Part shown: positions 11,703 through 22,623 of the stretch, in pieces
Layout of the letters: each line of letters begins with the position of its first letter
Position numbering within the stretch: position 1 is the stretch's first letter
Source: Capronia americana
Lineage: Eukaryota > Ascomycota > Eurotiomycetes > Chaetothyriales > Herpotrichiellaceae
Assembly (NCBI GenBank): GCA_016110215.1
Contig: JADWQD010000012.1
Span: forward strand, 868,001-932,000
Direction of reading: 5' to 3'
Length of the DNA stretch: 64,000 bases
Program-made: the position numbers and the translations under genes
The notes under the pieces: model-generated
Seen by the model: the letters and a program-made list of their open reading frames with translations, nothing else
Told to the model about the DNA's origin: nothing
The model's database searches: none

Positions 11703-12278
11703 GGATGTTCATGGTGCCAGCGGTCTGGCGGGGTGTTTCGGAGCCAGAGGTACGAAGGACTTGAGGTTGGTAAAGGGAGAGCATGGCAAGCAGGGTTGAC
11801 ATATGTAACATGATAATATGTAGCCCGGAGAAGCCCCACCATCAGCCAGGCAGACTTCCATACAAATACCATTCATTCTCTTACATGATTCTTCACGGTG
11901 TCCTCGGGCTCTGCTCCCTGCATCTACGTACGACACGATCGTACTGTAGCCTATGCACCTCGGGCTCGGAGCAGTGCGCCAGGCGCAGCTAACGCATTCG
12001 ATCTGCGAACTGGAGGACCCAGGTGAGCAACTAGTCCTGTTCCTATGCGCCGACGAAAGCTACTGCATTGCTGCGCTGTCAGTTGAAACATCTGGGTCCG
12101 CCAGAGATACATATCAGCGACTTCCATCATCCCCCGACGAATCTCCCAAACTATAGGCTAAGTCGACAAGGTACGGTATACAGATTGTTGCGAGCTTGTC
12201 TTCCGCCTGGTTTTGTTCCAGCCATCAGCTACCCCCCTCTCTATCTCATTCTGCTTTCTTGCCCACAGCCCAGACACA
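11703..12278. other. intergenic, O-methyltransferase promoter
   Basis: These 576 bases separate two plus-strand genes. The last 100 bases are pyrimidine-rich (around 12195-12275), typical of a fungal promoter or 5' UTR just before the O-methyltransferase ATG. Nothing else is visible. Confidence 0.45.
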
Positions 12279-14173
12279 ATGCTTGACGCCAGGGAAGAAG
12301 ATCTAGAGAAGCTTGCAGAGACCTGTCTCGCCACGGCAAAGCAGATCAAAGAGTATCTCGCTGCGAACAAGCACCCACAACCCACATTTGACCAGAACGG
12401 CCCATCCAGCTTCCCGGCAGCCACACCTGAAATTCAACACGCACGACTTGACCTCCGCACCGCGGCCAAGAGACTCTATGAACTGGCTTCGGGCCCGGAA
12501 GACATAGTGACATGGCATCTTTATCAAAGCGTGAGTCCCCGCCCCCCGGGTATGTCGGACGGAGCCTGTTAGGGACATCGTCTCATCTCACACCACACAA
12601 CGCATGCACAGTGCCACGACCTCAACGCCCTCCGCTACGTGTTTCACTACAACATCCACACGGCAGTGCCTCTCGACGGGACCATCACGTACACGGAGCT
12701 GGCGTCCCGACTCTCGCTCGATGCATCGCAGTTGAAGCAAATGCTCCGGCAGCTCATGCCCATCCACATCTTCGCCGAGCCCACGGCGGGCCAGATCGCG
12801 CACACGGCCTCGTCGCGCCTCCTCGCCACCCACCCGGGCATCGGCAGCTTCACGGGTTTCATGGTCGAAGGCACGTTCCCCTACGCGGCGGGCCAGATCG
12901 AGACGTTCGAGAAATGGGGCCACGGACGACCCGAGCCCAACCGCACCGCCGTCAGCCACTACTACGGCACCGACCTGTCCATGTTCGAGTACTTCGAGAC
13001 GCACGCGCCGGCCGTGCGCGAGCGCTTCGCCCTGCTGATGACGCACATGTCGGGCAACCCGTTGATGGACAACAGCCACGTGGCGAGGGGCTTCGACTGG
13101 TCCTCCCTGGCCCCGGACGCCGTGGTGGTCGACGTCGCCGGCGGGATGGGCCACTGCTCGATCCCGATCGCCGAGTCAACGGCGCCAACGGTGAAGTTGA
13201 TCGTGCAGGATCTGCCCCAGATCATCGCCAAGGCCGGCGACCCGGCGACGTGCGTGATTCCCGAGCCCCTGAGGAATCGGTTCGAGTTCATGGCCTATGA
13301 TTTCTACGCGCCCCAACCCGTCAAGGGCGCGGCGGCCTACTTTCTGCGCATGATTGTGAGTTTTGGAGGATGCGCGAGCGCGCTCTCTCTCTCTCTTGAA
13401 TCCCCTACCCTCCTCGTTCGTCCGTACGTTCTCGGACATGAATTAAAACTCATGTACTCTTTCGCAAACAGATGCACAGCTACTCGGACGCCTACGCGCT
13501 CCGCATCCTCCGCAACATTATCCCCTCGGTAAGTCGCTCTCCTTCCCTCCCTGGCCACTTCGTTAGGCCATCGACGACATATCCCGAACTGGGCTCGCTC
13601 CTTCCCTCTGTAGTCGTACCTCTCGGTTCTTATGCGCGATCATATCATGTATCAGGCACAGGCACAAGCATCAGCACTAGCATCGGGAATAAGGCAATGT
13701 CAATAACTAAAGTCACACTAATACAGATGACCCCCACCTCCAAAATCATCATCATGGACCAAGTCATGCCCCCGGCCGTCAACACGCTGCCGGAACCGCT
13801 CGAGCGCATCAAACGCTCGCAGGACCTGCAGATGATGCTCCTCTGCAACGCCAAGGAAAGGGACCAGGCCGAATGGGCCGACCTGTTCGCCCGAGCGGGC
13901 GAAGGTCTGCTCGAAAAGGGGACCAAGCTGGGGATTCTGGCCATTAAGACTCCACCTGGGAGTATGATGAGTTTGATTGAGGTTGGGTTCGTGCATGCCG
14001 ATGTGGATGTGAGTGTAGATGTGGGTGTGGGTGTGGGTGTGGGTGTGGGTGTGGGTGTGGGTGTGGGTGTGGGTGGAGATGTGGGTGTCCTCGAAAATGG
14101 CGCGGCTGCAGAGAGCAAGGTTAATGGCGCAGCAGGGTCAGAGTCAGTACAGGGGTCAGGCGGTGCAGAGTAG
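12279..14173 (+). CDS. class II O-methyltransferase with Val-Gly repeat tail
   Basis: Four exons, 12279-12530, 12612-13355, 13472-13528 and 13727-14173, give 499 residues; all three introns begin GTGAGT or GTAAGT, end CAG and are phase 0. The enzyme should transfer methyl from S-adenosylmethionine to a hydroxyl of a small aromatic metabolite. The N-terminal part is the helical dimerisation and winged-helix region. The SAM-binding motif is VVVDVAGGMGHCS (about residues 255-266), and RMIMHSYSDA at the exon 2/3 junction places the general-base His at about 334. The family normally ends soon after the block seen here as SMMSLIEVGF. This protein runs on by about 55 residues, including a Val-Gly run encoded by nine GTGGGT units, then a Gly/Ser/Ala-rich end. 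No core biosynthetic gene is adjacent. The fold resembles sterigmatocystin-type O-methyltransferases, but the substrate is unknown. Confidence 0.9.
14021..14074 (+). repeat. hexanucleotide microsatellite (GTGGGT)9 inside coding sequence
   Basis: Nine exact copies of GTGGGT lie in frame in the last exon of the O-methyltransferase and encode alternating Val and Gly. Related but degenerate GTG(A/T)(A/G)T units flank it on both sides. Because the unit is six bases, copy-number change keeps the frame. Confidence 0.97.
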
Positions 14174-14917
14174 ATAGAGAACCTCTGAGAGATACGGAAC
14201 GAGTACACAGGTAGATATTGTATATGGTGCGCAGTATGCCACGCCGCACCATACCTTCCAGACGACAGGAGATAGTACTGCTGAAGGTGAACTCCAACGG
14301 AGGCGTCATTAGGAAGAACGCAAGCTAAGCTTCTGGAGACACCACACCGTCCACTGTGATACTGGATCTAAGCGGCATCAAAGACATGCCGTCCGAAACG
14401 AGCACGCCGGCGGATTGATATGGTACTATATGCTATCGAGAAGGACGCTGATTCAATCACGCTCCAATAGGTGGGAAGGTGCCCATGACGGCCCTCCTTC
14501 ACGCCAAGGTACAGAGCAAAGTCGAACGAGGGAGCACTTTAAGCACAACGCGCACATTTTCTGTGTTACTCTCTTCGAACGTTGAGAAGGCGCCATGTCG
14601 AACTCTTGAGTGTCCTTTGGTAAGGCCGCCATCCGCACCTCAACCACATGTCGAAAGAGCTCACCGGGAGGAGCTCGACTTCAACATGTGAGAAGCCCCC
14701 TGAGGGTGGCTTGATCAGGGAAACAAGAGATTACGGCATAGCGCCTCTCGAGTCTTGCTTTCTGCCTGTTTCCGAGGTCTCGTGATTTGACCCCGACTAT
14801 GAGATTGTTGGGCACGGAGCATTTCAATCACGCCGACGGTGCTTGAATGCTGGCCTTGTCAAGGCAGACAGCGTGACGCATCGATAGAAGCCTGTTCCGC
14901 ACTCTCTCATTCTTCAC
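14174..14917. other. intergenic between convergent genes
   Basis: About 740 bases between the 3' end of the O-methyltransferase (plus strand) and the 3' end of the next gene (minus strand). It should contain both transcription terminators. No coding segment or repeat can be supported. Confidence 0.5.
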
Positions 14918-17197
14918 TCAATACACACTCTGTTCTAATTCGAGAATTGCATCCGGGTCTGTCACCCAGGTCAACCCTCTTCCCTGTTCTCTGGCCTCTC
15001 GTGCAGCCTTCAGTCCTTCCTCAAACTCTCTGTTCCAGAACTCAATACTTTCTCTGGTATCTCGCTCGGTCCAGGTCTTCTGCACAAGCTTGTCCACGTA
15101 GGCCGAGACGATGCCTGCTTCAACGTAAGTTTGAGGTGGGATGTCTTTGAAAATGTCTGCAGCCCATGCGTCGTATTGGTGCTCACGTCCATATTCGGTC
15201 ATGCCGTCTTCGCCGACGACAGTGTTATCCAGGTCGTCCCGGCTGAGTGGCTGAACAGGAGAGGCGGTCTGCATTGGGGTATCCTGAGGGCTGATGGTGG
15301 TGCGACCACGTTCTGGCTCAGGAGTGTTGACTTCCATCTGCGACTCACGAAATTCGCTGTCGGAGCCCGGCGGGGATGAGGAGCGGGATCGAGCTTGCTC
15401 GCTGAGAGAAAGCCGTGATGACTTGGCGGGCTTGTACTTCTGCGCCTCCGACCTTGCTTTGTTCAATCTAATCTCATGTGTATCGTTGACGGCGATACTA
15501 TCGGTGTGACTGGTGAATCCGGATTGATCGAGCGGAGATGGCTGGGGAAGCTCGGCATGTGACATTCGGGGTGTACTCGGTGGTTGTGACGGAACTTTGC
15601 CTTGCACTTGGTCCAGTGTAACGTCGCTGCTCTCATCTCCCTCATCTTCGTCATCCTCGAAATCAGGAAGCACAAAGTTGCCGGGTCGAGGATTTGCGGG
15701 GGATGGTCGCCACGTCTCATTTGTGGGATCGGTGACGGTAGGATCATAACGGTATGGAGTGTTGTTGTAGGTGTTACGCAGCGTGCCCGGTGAGTGCATA
15801 GCCGTCACATCCCAGGGAAGGTCTGAAGGTGAATCGGTGGCCTGGCTCGACATGTCCGCGAACGTGCTGCCACGATAATCTCCAGCAGGACCATACTGCC
15901 CATAGACAGCCTTGGCTGAAGTAGGAACAGAATTGATGCGCACCGACTTGGCAGAACGTCCAGCGGCGTTGAGGCCATTTGGGGTCTGTCGCATGGCTGA
16001 GCGCAAAGGGGTCTGCGGTGGGGCCTTGTTTGCAGGAGTTGACGGCTGGTTCTCTACCAACGACGACTCTCCAATGCCTTCGATGTCATTCTCAACATCA
16101 AGATAGCTGTCATCAATACCAAAGCCACCTTGCCTAGGTCCCGGGATGAGGCCATCAACGGATGCGAGCTTGCGCTTGTTGCTACCCGGGATTTGAGCTG
16201 GCTGGAAGACTTCTTGCTCCATTGACGCTATTCGTTCACGACCTCCGTTGGTGTTTGCGGTTCTCCGCCTTTTGAAGTGTTCACGGGTGAAAATTCGGCC
16301 GTCGACAGTGTCCGACTCAGGAGTGGGCGATTCAGGCTCGTAGGTGATTCTTTTAGGAGTGGGCGATTCAGGCTCGTAGGTGATTCTTTTAGGAGTGGGC
16401 GAAGGACTGCCTTGGTCTGCAACGTCGTCTTCTTGGACTTCAGCTAGGCTAGGATCGCGGTCGTCGATATTGCTTTGTTGCGGCTGTTCCTGATCTTCTG
16501 CCGCACCTTGAGAACTGCCTCCTCGTACCCAGCCAAAGATCTTTCTCACACTGCCAAAGAGGCCACCTTGTGACGTGGTGCGGGTTGGAGTCTCCGGCTC
16601 CTGTTGCGGTCTTATTCGTTCTTGAGAGTTAGGACGCTGCGTGACTGCGGTCGGACTGGATTCGGGACTTTCTGGTTCGATTGCGCGGTTGTAGTAGGCT
16701 GACTCGTTCCGGGAACTGAGTTTTGGCGGCGCCGAGGTGAGAAGGCTTCGGTTTCGGGTCTTGGAGAATAAGAATTTGTGCGGCTCAGGTGTGGCGGCTT
16801 TGCGCTGTCGCTTGGAGCCGCCGTGGTCGGCATCTTCTTCAACTTCTCTTCGTCGCTTTGCACTCGTAGGCACTACATGGATCAGACAACAAGTACATGT
16901 TAGCTTGGTTTCTGTTTGAGATGAGGCAGTTCGATATCTAGGTCTGGGTCCTTTGTCCTTCTCCATCTGGGTAGCCACGTCACAGGTTCCCCGTTCGGTC
17001 TGGGTAGACGCATTTGCCGTGGTGGGTACCAAGAGAAGGGATTTGCGGGAGAAATATGCACCAGCAGTAACACGGGTGACAACAGTGAGAGGGCCTTGTG
17101 CAGGGATACTAATTGAACGTTTGTTTTTCTCACGTTTTGCAGGCTGGATCTCCGAGAAGCCCTCGGGTCGGACGCCCTGTCCACGGGTGTGGACCAT
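14918..17197 (-). CDS. predicted nuclear protein, low complexity, unknown function
   Basis: A single open frame of 759 residues starts at the first true ATG of the frame (17197, MVHTRGQGVRPEGFSE); the frame stays open further upstream but has no ATG there. The protein has basic clusters such as KRRREVEED and FKRRRTA that could be nuclear localisation signals. It also has many SP/TP sites, an acidic run (DFEDDEDEGDESSD, around residue 540), and a helical, charged C-terminus (YVDKLVQKTWTERDTRES and beyond). A GLFGSVRKIFGWVRG amphipathic segment lies near residue 215. A 36-bp exact tandem duplication repeats the segment SPTPKRITYEPE around residue 270. No enzymatic domain is visible and I do not recognise a named family. 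A nuclear envelope, chromatin or cell-cycle-phosphorylated protein would fit, but that is inference. Confidence 0.72.
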   Translation of the reverse strand: MVHTRGQGVRPEGFSEIQPAKREKNKRSISIPAQGPLTVVTRVTAGAYFSRKSLLLVPTTANASTQTERGTCDVATQMEKDKGPRPRYRTASSQTETKLTCTCCLIHVVPTSAKRRREVEEDADHGGSKRQRKAATPEPHKFLFSKTRNRSLLTSAPPKLSSRNESAYYNRAIEPESPESSPTAVTQRPNSQERIRPQQEPETPTRTTSQGGLFGSVRKIFGWVRGGSSQGAAEDQEQPQQSNIDDRDPSLAEVQEDDVADQGSPSPTPKRITYEPESPTPKRITYEPESPTPESDTVDGRIFTREHFKRRRTANTNGGRERIASMEQEVFQPAQIPGSNKRKLASVDGLIPGPRQGGFGIDDSYLDVENDIEGIGESSLVENQPSTPANKAPPQTPLRSAMRQTPNGLNAAGRSAKSVRINSVPTSAKAVYGQYGPAGDYRGSTFADMSSQATDSPSDLPWDVTAMHSPGTLRNTYNNTPYRYDPTVTDPTNETWRPSPANPRPGNFVLPDFEDDEDEGDESSDVTLDQVQGKVPSQPPSTPRMSHAELPQPSPLDQSGFTSHTDSIAVNDTHEIRLNKARSEAQKYKPAKSSRLSLSEQARSRSSSPPGSDSEFRESQMEVNTPEPERGRTTISPQDTPMQTASPVQPLSRDDLDNTVVGEDGMTEYGREHQYDAWAADIFKDIPPQTYVEAGIVSAYVDKLVQKTWTERDTRESIEFWNREFEEGLKAAREAREQGRGLTWVTDPDAILELEQSVY
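16321..16392 (-). repeat. 36-bp exact tandem duplication in coding sequence
   Basis: Positions 16321-16356 and 16357-16392 are identical, and a third partial copy of 10 bases follows at 16393. On the minus strand the unit encodes a 12-residue segment containing PKRITYEPE, so the reading frame is preserved. Confidence 0.95.
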
Positions 17198-18926
17198 AAC
17201 TGGACGGGGATACGGCTGAGGTGGTAGTGAGGAAACGTGAAGTAGTGTTCGAACTACCTGCGCGAAGGTGTTGGAATCGTAGAATGGCGGCAGCAAAGGT
17301 GATTGGCATAGAGTGACAGTAGGCGGAGCGGAAGCCCGTCTTCAAGTGATGAGAGGAGAGTGAATCTTTGTTCGCAAGGACAGCATCGGTGTTGTGGTGA
17401 TGCGCAACTGAATCGAAAGTGAAGTCCAATTGATCGCATTCACAAAAAGTTCATTGCTGGATTGGGAATGGTGCATTTCCAGGAATAACCTCGGAGCTTC
17501 ACGCGTTCTCTTTGTTGTCATAACACAACAATGTCTCAATACTATTGTTCTCTCTTATTCTCAAAAGACTCAAAAGACCCTTGTCGACGCGCCTTCGAGC
17601 ACTCATGAAGACCGTTGCTCTCGAGTATCTGTATCTGACATCTGGAATTGGCTCCCAACCTCGCCGCCAGCACATTGAGATGCCTTTTTCTCTACGTTGG
17701 TCCTTGGCTTGCTAACCCTCGATCATGATCAAAAGAGCATCTCCATCATCCAAGGATTTCTTTTGGAGTTCTTCATTTGCCTCTTTGGGGATTTCTGAAT
17801 ACCGGCCGTCTCGCCGCTGCATAGAAGCACATTCGGCGGACGTCTCTGACGCCAGCAAGCCGGGGGAAGCACACGGACACAAACTGTGCTTGATCCGAGG
17901 TCTTCGGCTAGGTTTGTCGAGCGTGGTATTTGATTCTTGGAGAGGCGGGTGGGTTCAGGTAGCATTGGAGAGGCCAAAGGTTGGTAGCATCTCAGCTGAC
18001 ACTCGTTGGCACTACAGATACACATGAGCTTGTTAGGAGTTTTGCCAACCTGTTCTCTGCTGATCTATTCTAGTATCGCAGACGATGGGCGAGGGTGGTT
18101 ACAAGATCATTGGCCTTCTTCAGGCTCGCGACTCGACCTTGCCAGGCGGTTCAGCCTGCAGGACCGACCGCAAGGACAGACCCGACAGTCACATTCTACA
18201 CGGCCTTCTCCTGGGCGACTGACGGTGATAGTGTTGGCCATGCATAGAGACCAAACAGGTCAATCTATATATTATCCCCAAGGGAGATGCGGAGATAATG
18301 TGACGGTATTTGCCATCGTGGCCTCAAAACGGGTAGGAAAGGCTAGCCAGTGCTTCAGCTCGGCTTTATCGAAATCGCAACATCGCTCCGATAGATCGCT
18401 GGTTTACTGAGACGAATGGTGCTCTTCGCCACCTATGTCGGATGCTCCACCGTTATACGCGTCCGTCGACGGCGGTCTGACTCCGTTTGGTGTCGCCGCT
18501 CGGCCATATTGACGGTAATTTCTGCCGTACCTCCACCTTTTCTTCTCGAGAAGGGCCGTGGCGCTCTCGAGTACACCATGGGCGGCTCGATGCGGGGATC
18601 AGCGATCGTGAGACGCATTCTTTGTTACCGGTTGGACGGAATTGCAGCAGCATTGCGTGGCCAGTGGTCATTCTCTGTGAGCTACCCGAAGGTCGGTACG
18701 TGAGGTCCCGCGCGGCGCCTGCTGAATATTATGGATAGTGGACAACTTCTCTCTCCCCAGCCACGGCCTCATATTATTCTCCGCTCATGATATAATGATC
18801 TGGTGTATCTCAATGCGGTGTGGATGACTCCCGTGTCTCTACTTCTTCAGTCACACTCTATTCCCGGAATACCAATCTCACAGCCACCATCCGCTTCTAC
18901 AGGGCTGAGCTCCGCAGCATCCGACT
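17198..18926. other. intergenic, 1.7 kb
   Basis: This stretch lies upstream of the minus-strand nuclear protein gene and contains its promoter. Open frames on both strands are short and carry no recognisable motif. No tRNA-like fold, repeat or transposon end was seen. Confidence 0.45.
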
Positions 18927-19810
18927 ATGTCGTCTCCACAGCTTACCCCGGACGCCGCCACGGCCGAGTGGTCCCGCTCACCGTCCAGCATTCCAACAGA
19001 CCGGCCGACTTAACCACCAGTACCACCAACATGAGGACAACCTGACGAATCAAGCGGAACTACGAACAGGACATGTATCCCACGAGCAAAGATCAGGGTA
19101 TGAGGCGCCTGGAATACATGCACGATCAGACCAACGCGCAGGTATCTCAGGGTTCTCGATTTTCTAACTACGGCAGATGCATAAGAGAGATGCATGGATT
19201 TCCTTGCTGCATGGCGGTTTGCTAGTGATCTGGCTGGGTGAGAGCAAGCCAAACATCTGTACAACAGTGAAGACGCAAGCCATGGCCAGAAAATCGGGTT
19301 ATTCGAGGTCCGAACGATTCCTTCCTTGTTGTACTAGGGGCACCGAGCTAGGTCCAAGCCACTTGCACAAAGATTCAAAGAACGGCAAAGCGAGTTCGCG
19401 CGATAGACTCGTGACTGAGAAATCAAGATCAGAATCTCATACAGCAGCGGAATGCGACGGTTGAAAGATATACAGAATGGGCATCATACGGAAGGGAGTT
19501 TGGGAGAACGATCAGCCTGCGGCACATCGGCCTAGGGATACGCTTGAGGGAGCAGCACTCGGCCGCGAAGCCGTGCGCGGTGCACAAGAAGAAGAGTAGC
19601 CTGGGAACCACGGATAATGTGGCGGTAGAGAGGGTGGCGATGGACATGAACAACCCGAGTCAGAAGAAGAAGAATACAATGCAGCTGTGCTTTGAAACGA
19701 TGATCAATGGGCCTTTCTCGGTCGATATTAGTCGCTGGCTTCCGCGACATCAACTTATCAAGCTGCTGAGGTCGTCGCTACACTCTGTCTGGCGTTGTGG
19801 AAAAATTTAG
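18927..19810 (+). pseudogene. decayed gene, coding fragments in shifting frames
   Basis: Several plus-strand segments read like one charged, helical protein but sit in different frames. A clean N-terminus starts at ATG 18927 (MSSPQLTPDAATAEWSRSPS) and stops at about 19013. A segment RIKRNYEQDMYPTSKDQGMR follows around 19045-19135 in another frame. It is followed by an intron-like GTATCT...TCTAAC...GGCAG (19141-19176). Then come EQAKHLYNSEDASHGQKIGL (about 19240) and LAQRFKERQSEFAR (about 19360). Last is RNQDQNLIQQRNATVERYTE, running open to a stop at 19810. Splicing could explain some changes but not all, since in-frame stops interrupt without usable donor and acceptor pairs. The composition suggests a coiled coil. 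I recognise no family. Alternatives are a multi-intron gene I failed to resolve, or chance. Confidence 0.4.
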
Positions 19811-20470
19811 AATTGTCCAAAAATCATTGATGGTGACCGGAGCCGACAAGCGGCGCAGTTTGAAGATCCTTCCCTGTTCAAACGTACAGTAAAAGCATGG
19901 CATGGCCTAGACAAGTGCTTAGGCTGGAGGAGGTCGAAACCCGTGGCATTAGCATGTATACATATCTGACACCACTCCGTACTGTATTCCGTGCCCAGGA
20001 CCGAAGCGGCCGCGCACCTGGAAGGACAAGGCGACAGTTGCTACAAGCGGGTATGGGGAACAGCTTGGAGGAACAGCCGGGAGCGGAACAGCAAGGCTTC
20101 ATCCGGAAAGGGGTCCCCAAAGGGGCTCGGGCCACCGTCCATATATGTCCTTATCAACTCCATCCGACTGGCGCTGCAAACTACACAGTACAACGCTGAC
20201 ATGACATCCCGAAAGCCAGGCGATGATGTACTGTACTAGTGCGGTTCACGACAGCAAAAGCGCGACAAATGAGGAGCCAGCGGAGTTTATCCGAGACGAG
20301 CGTAGAGTGCTGACGGTCGAAGATGAGTGAGTGACTCTCATATGAAGGCCCCTGCCACCTCGACTAGTGGCCCATGTTCGATCCTTTTTTCGGACGTACA
20401 TCATTTCTTGTTTGTTCGGAGCGAATCTCGAAACACGACGACGAGACTGCCTTATCGAGAGGGAGTCGAA
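19811..20470. other. intergenic, promoter of the decarboxylase-type amidohydrolase
   Basis: About 660 bases upstream of the amidohydrolase ATG at 20471. An in-frame ATG at 20327 exists, but the residues between it and 20471 lack similarity to the family, so I treat this as 5' UTR and promoter. Nothing else is supported. Confidence 0.45.
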
Positions 20471-21552
20471 ATGGCGTTTCCATACCCGATCATCGCGCTG
20501 GAAGAACACTACTGGGCCGAGGCGGCAACAGAGTTCTATACATCGAAGGGGAAGCAAGATCCCTACAGCACGACTGTCCTCCTACGACGATGTCGCGATG
20601 AGCTGATCGACCTCGGCGAGACTCGGCTCAAGACCATGCAACAAAGTGGTGTTGCAATGCAAGTCCTCTCTCACGCGGCCAGTTTCATCGCTCTCGATGC
20701 CCAAACGTGCCAAAAGGTCAACGACGAGGCAGCCAGAGCCGCGGCCAGGAATCCCAAACATTTCGCCGGCTTTGCGACGATCCCAATGCAAGATCAGAAA
20801 GCCGCGTGCGACGAGCTTCGTCGATGCGTCAAGGAATTGAACTTCGTGGGCGCCTTGATCGACAATACATGCGAGGGCCGATTCTACGACGACCCCTTCT
20901 TCTGGCCCTTCTTCGAGACAGCCCAGGACCTCGACGTCCCCGTATACCTGCATCCTTCATACAATGAGCAGACGAAACCACTCCTGTATGATGGCAACTA
21001 CCCCGACGCCATTGCGCAGACACTCAGCATGCACGCCTGGGGCTGGCACGTCGAGAACGGGGGACACGTCCTCCGTCTCTTCGCCTCGGGCTTCTTCGAC
21101 AAATTTCCGCGCTTGAAGCTGATCTTGGGTCACATGGGCGAGATGCTGCCGTATCAACTTGACCGGATCATTCGCATCACAGAGCATCAGTGGCCGATGG
21201 CTGGCGTCAAGCCGGAGAGGGGGCTGAAGCGGGTGTGGGACGAGAATATCTGGATTACAACGAGTGGGATGTTCGCGCTGGCGCCCATGGCCACACTACT
21301 GAAGCAGTGCAAGCCGGACAGGATATTGATGTCGATTGATTATCCCTTCGCGAGAGTGAGTTTCATCTGTGTTGCGAATCCCTGTCTGAAGCGGTCGACT
21401 ATTCGAATCGTAGCTGACAAGTCACCGCCGTACAGCATGAGTGGGGCCTTCAATTCTTGAAGGACTTGCAGCAGAGTGGGATGGTCAGCGAGAGCATGCT
21501 GGAGGACATCGCATACCGGAATGCTGAGAGACTGCTCAAGATAAAAGCATGA
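20471..21552 (+). CDS. amidohydrolase 2 family decarboxylase (2,3-dihydroxybenzoate / gamma-resorcylate type)
   Basis: Exon 1 is 20471-21355 and exon 2 is 21436-21552, giving 333 residues, close to the 330-350 typical of the family. The 80-nt intron (GTGAGT...TACAG) joins YPFAR to HEWGLQFLKD in phase 0. The start MAFPYPIIALEEHYW places the EExHxW metal-binding motif at the N-terminus, as in 2,3-dihydroxybenzoate and gamma-resorcylate decarboxylases. Further ligands are the His of VYLHPS, the His of LILGHMGE and the Asp of MSIDYPF. The C-terminus (IAYRNAERLLKI) is the conserved final helix. The probable reaction is reversible non-oxidative decarboxylation of a hydroxybenzoate in the cytosol, part of aromatic catabolism. 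ACMSD-type activity is an alternative. No pathway partners are adjacent. Confidence 0.9.
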
Positions 21553-22623
21553 CGGAACGCAATTCGCATCAAATTGTTGGCAAGCAGTTGCGCTGCTTCA
21601 CCCTCTGACCATCCGCAGAATGAGCTGGTTCCGTTCGAAGCCGAGCCCGATACTTTTCATCAACCTCACACCCCTTCCGGAAGCCCAGCACTGTTGACCG
21701 GTACGTCAAGCATGAATTCTGTTATTGTACCAACCAATGCGAAGACACAGGAAATTCCAGATCTCGACTCTTACAAAGACTGGGCCGACACTTCCGCTAT
21801 GTCAACGAGCGAGCGAGCGAGCCATGACTATGTTTGCCTTGCCCTGCCGGGTGTTGATAATGTCATCGAGTTTGCTGTCCAGCCGCACGCTCGCATACCG
21901 AGAACCACAATAGACAGCACCCCTTGATCTCGTTGCCGTCATTCGCTGGTGTCTTCGGAAAACTAACTCCTTCTGAGCCGCTACATATCTGCTTTATACC
22001 TTAGGTTCCCTTCCTTCGTTCGATGGCAGGGATTCCATATATTTTTGTCGAGGACCAGCGTGGAGTACCAAAGAACAGTATGAGAAACGTCGGACCGTTG
22101 ACTTTGGCGTACGTTATGATCGTTGAGGGCTACTGGATTCCGTTTGAGATGGTGGAGATGGTCCGCGGGGGAGTGAAGCCCAGGATTCGAAATCTTCACA
22201 TTCTGTACTGTGCCGTACTTGACTTGAGTTCTGAATTCTTGTCTGCTGAAGTCTTGTACCCGAAGGTCACACCCGACGCGAGTGCCCGATACCGTAGAGT
22301 GGTGACCGCTTCATGCTCAGATGACCCGGAGCGGAGCAGATCTGCCCTATCAATCGTCACATCTCCACCAACAATAAAGTAGATGAGGCTTGCTTCTGCT
22401 CTTCAAACCTAACTCAACACCCACAATGGGAATTGGGGAAGTCGTTCTGCACAGAACCCTGTAGATGATGTTGACGTTTATCGAGGTTCGCTAGGTGAGC
22501 GAGAAGGGGTGTTAATGAGCCAGCAGTACCGTGAATTCCATTATGTCCTCACAGAACATGAGTCCCGACATAGATAAGTTGCACGGGTGGCAGCTGCTAA
22601 ACCGTGCAGGGCTCTGGAATGGA
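21553..22623. other. intergenic between convergent genes, 1.07 kb
   Basis: The decarboxylase-type gene (plus) and the following unknown gene (minus) converge here. Open frames of about 115-120 codons exist on the plus strand (21574-21927, 22023-22382) but lack any family feature, and I do not call them genes. Confidence 0.4.

Noticed and set aside
12512..13300. 262-codon Arg/His/Pro-rich frame overlapping the O-methyltransferase
   Set aside because: It is an alternate-frame shadow created by high GC content of the real exon 2.
6842..14173. A biosynthetic gene cluster built around the O-methyltransferase
   Set aside because: No polyketide synthase, peptide synthetase, terpene cyclase, P450 or cluster regulator is present nearby.
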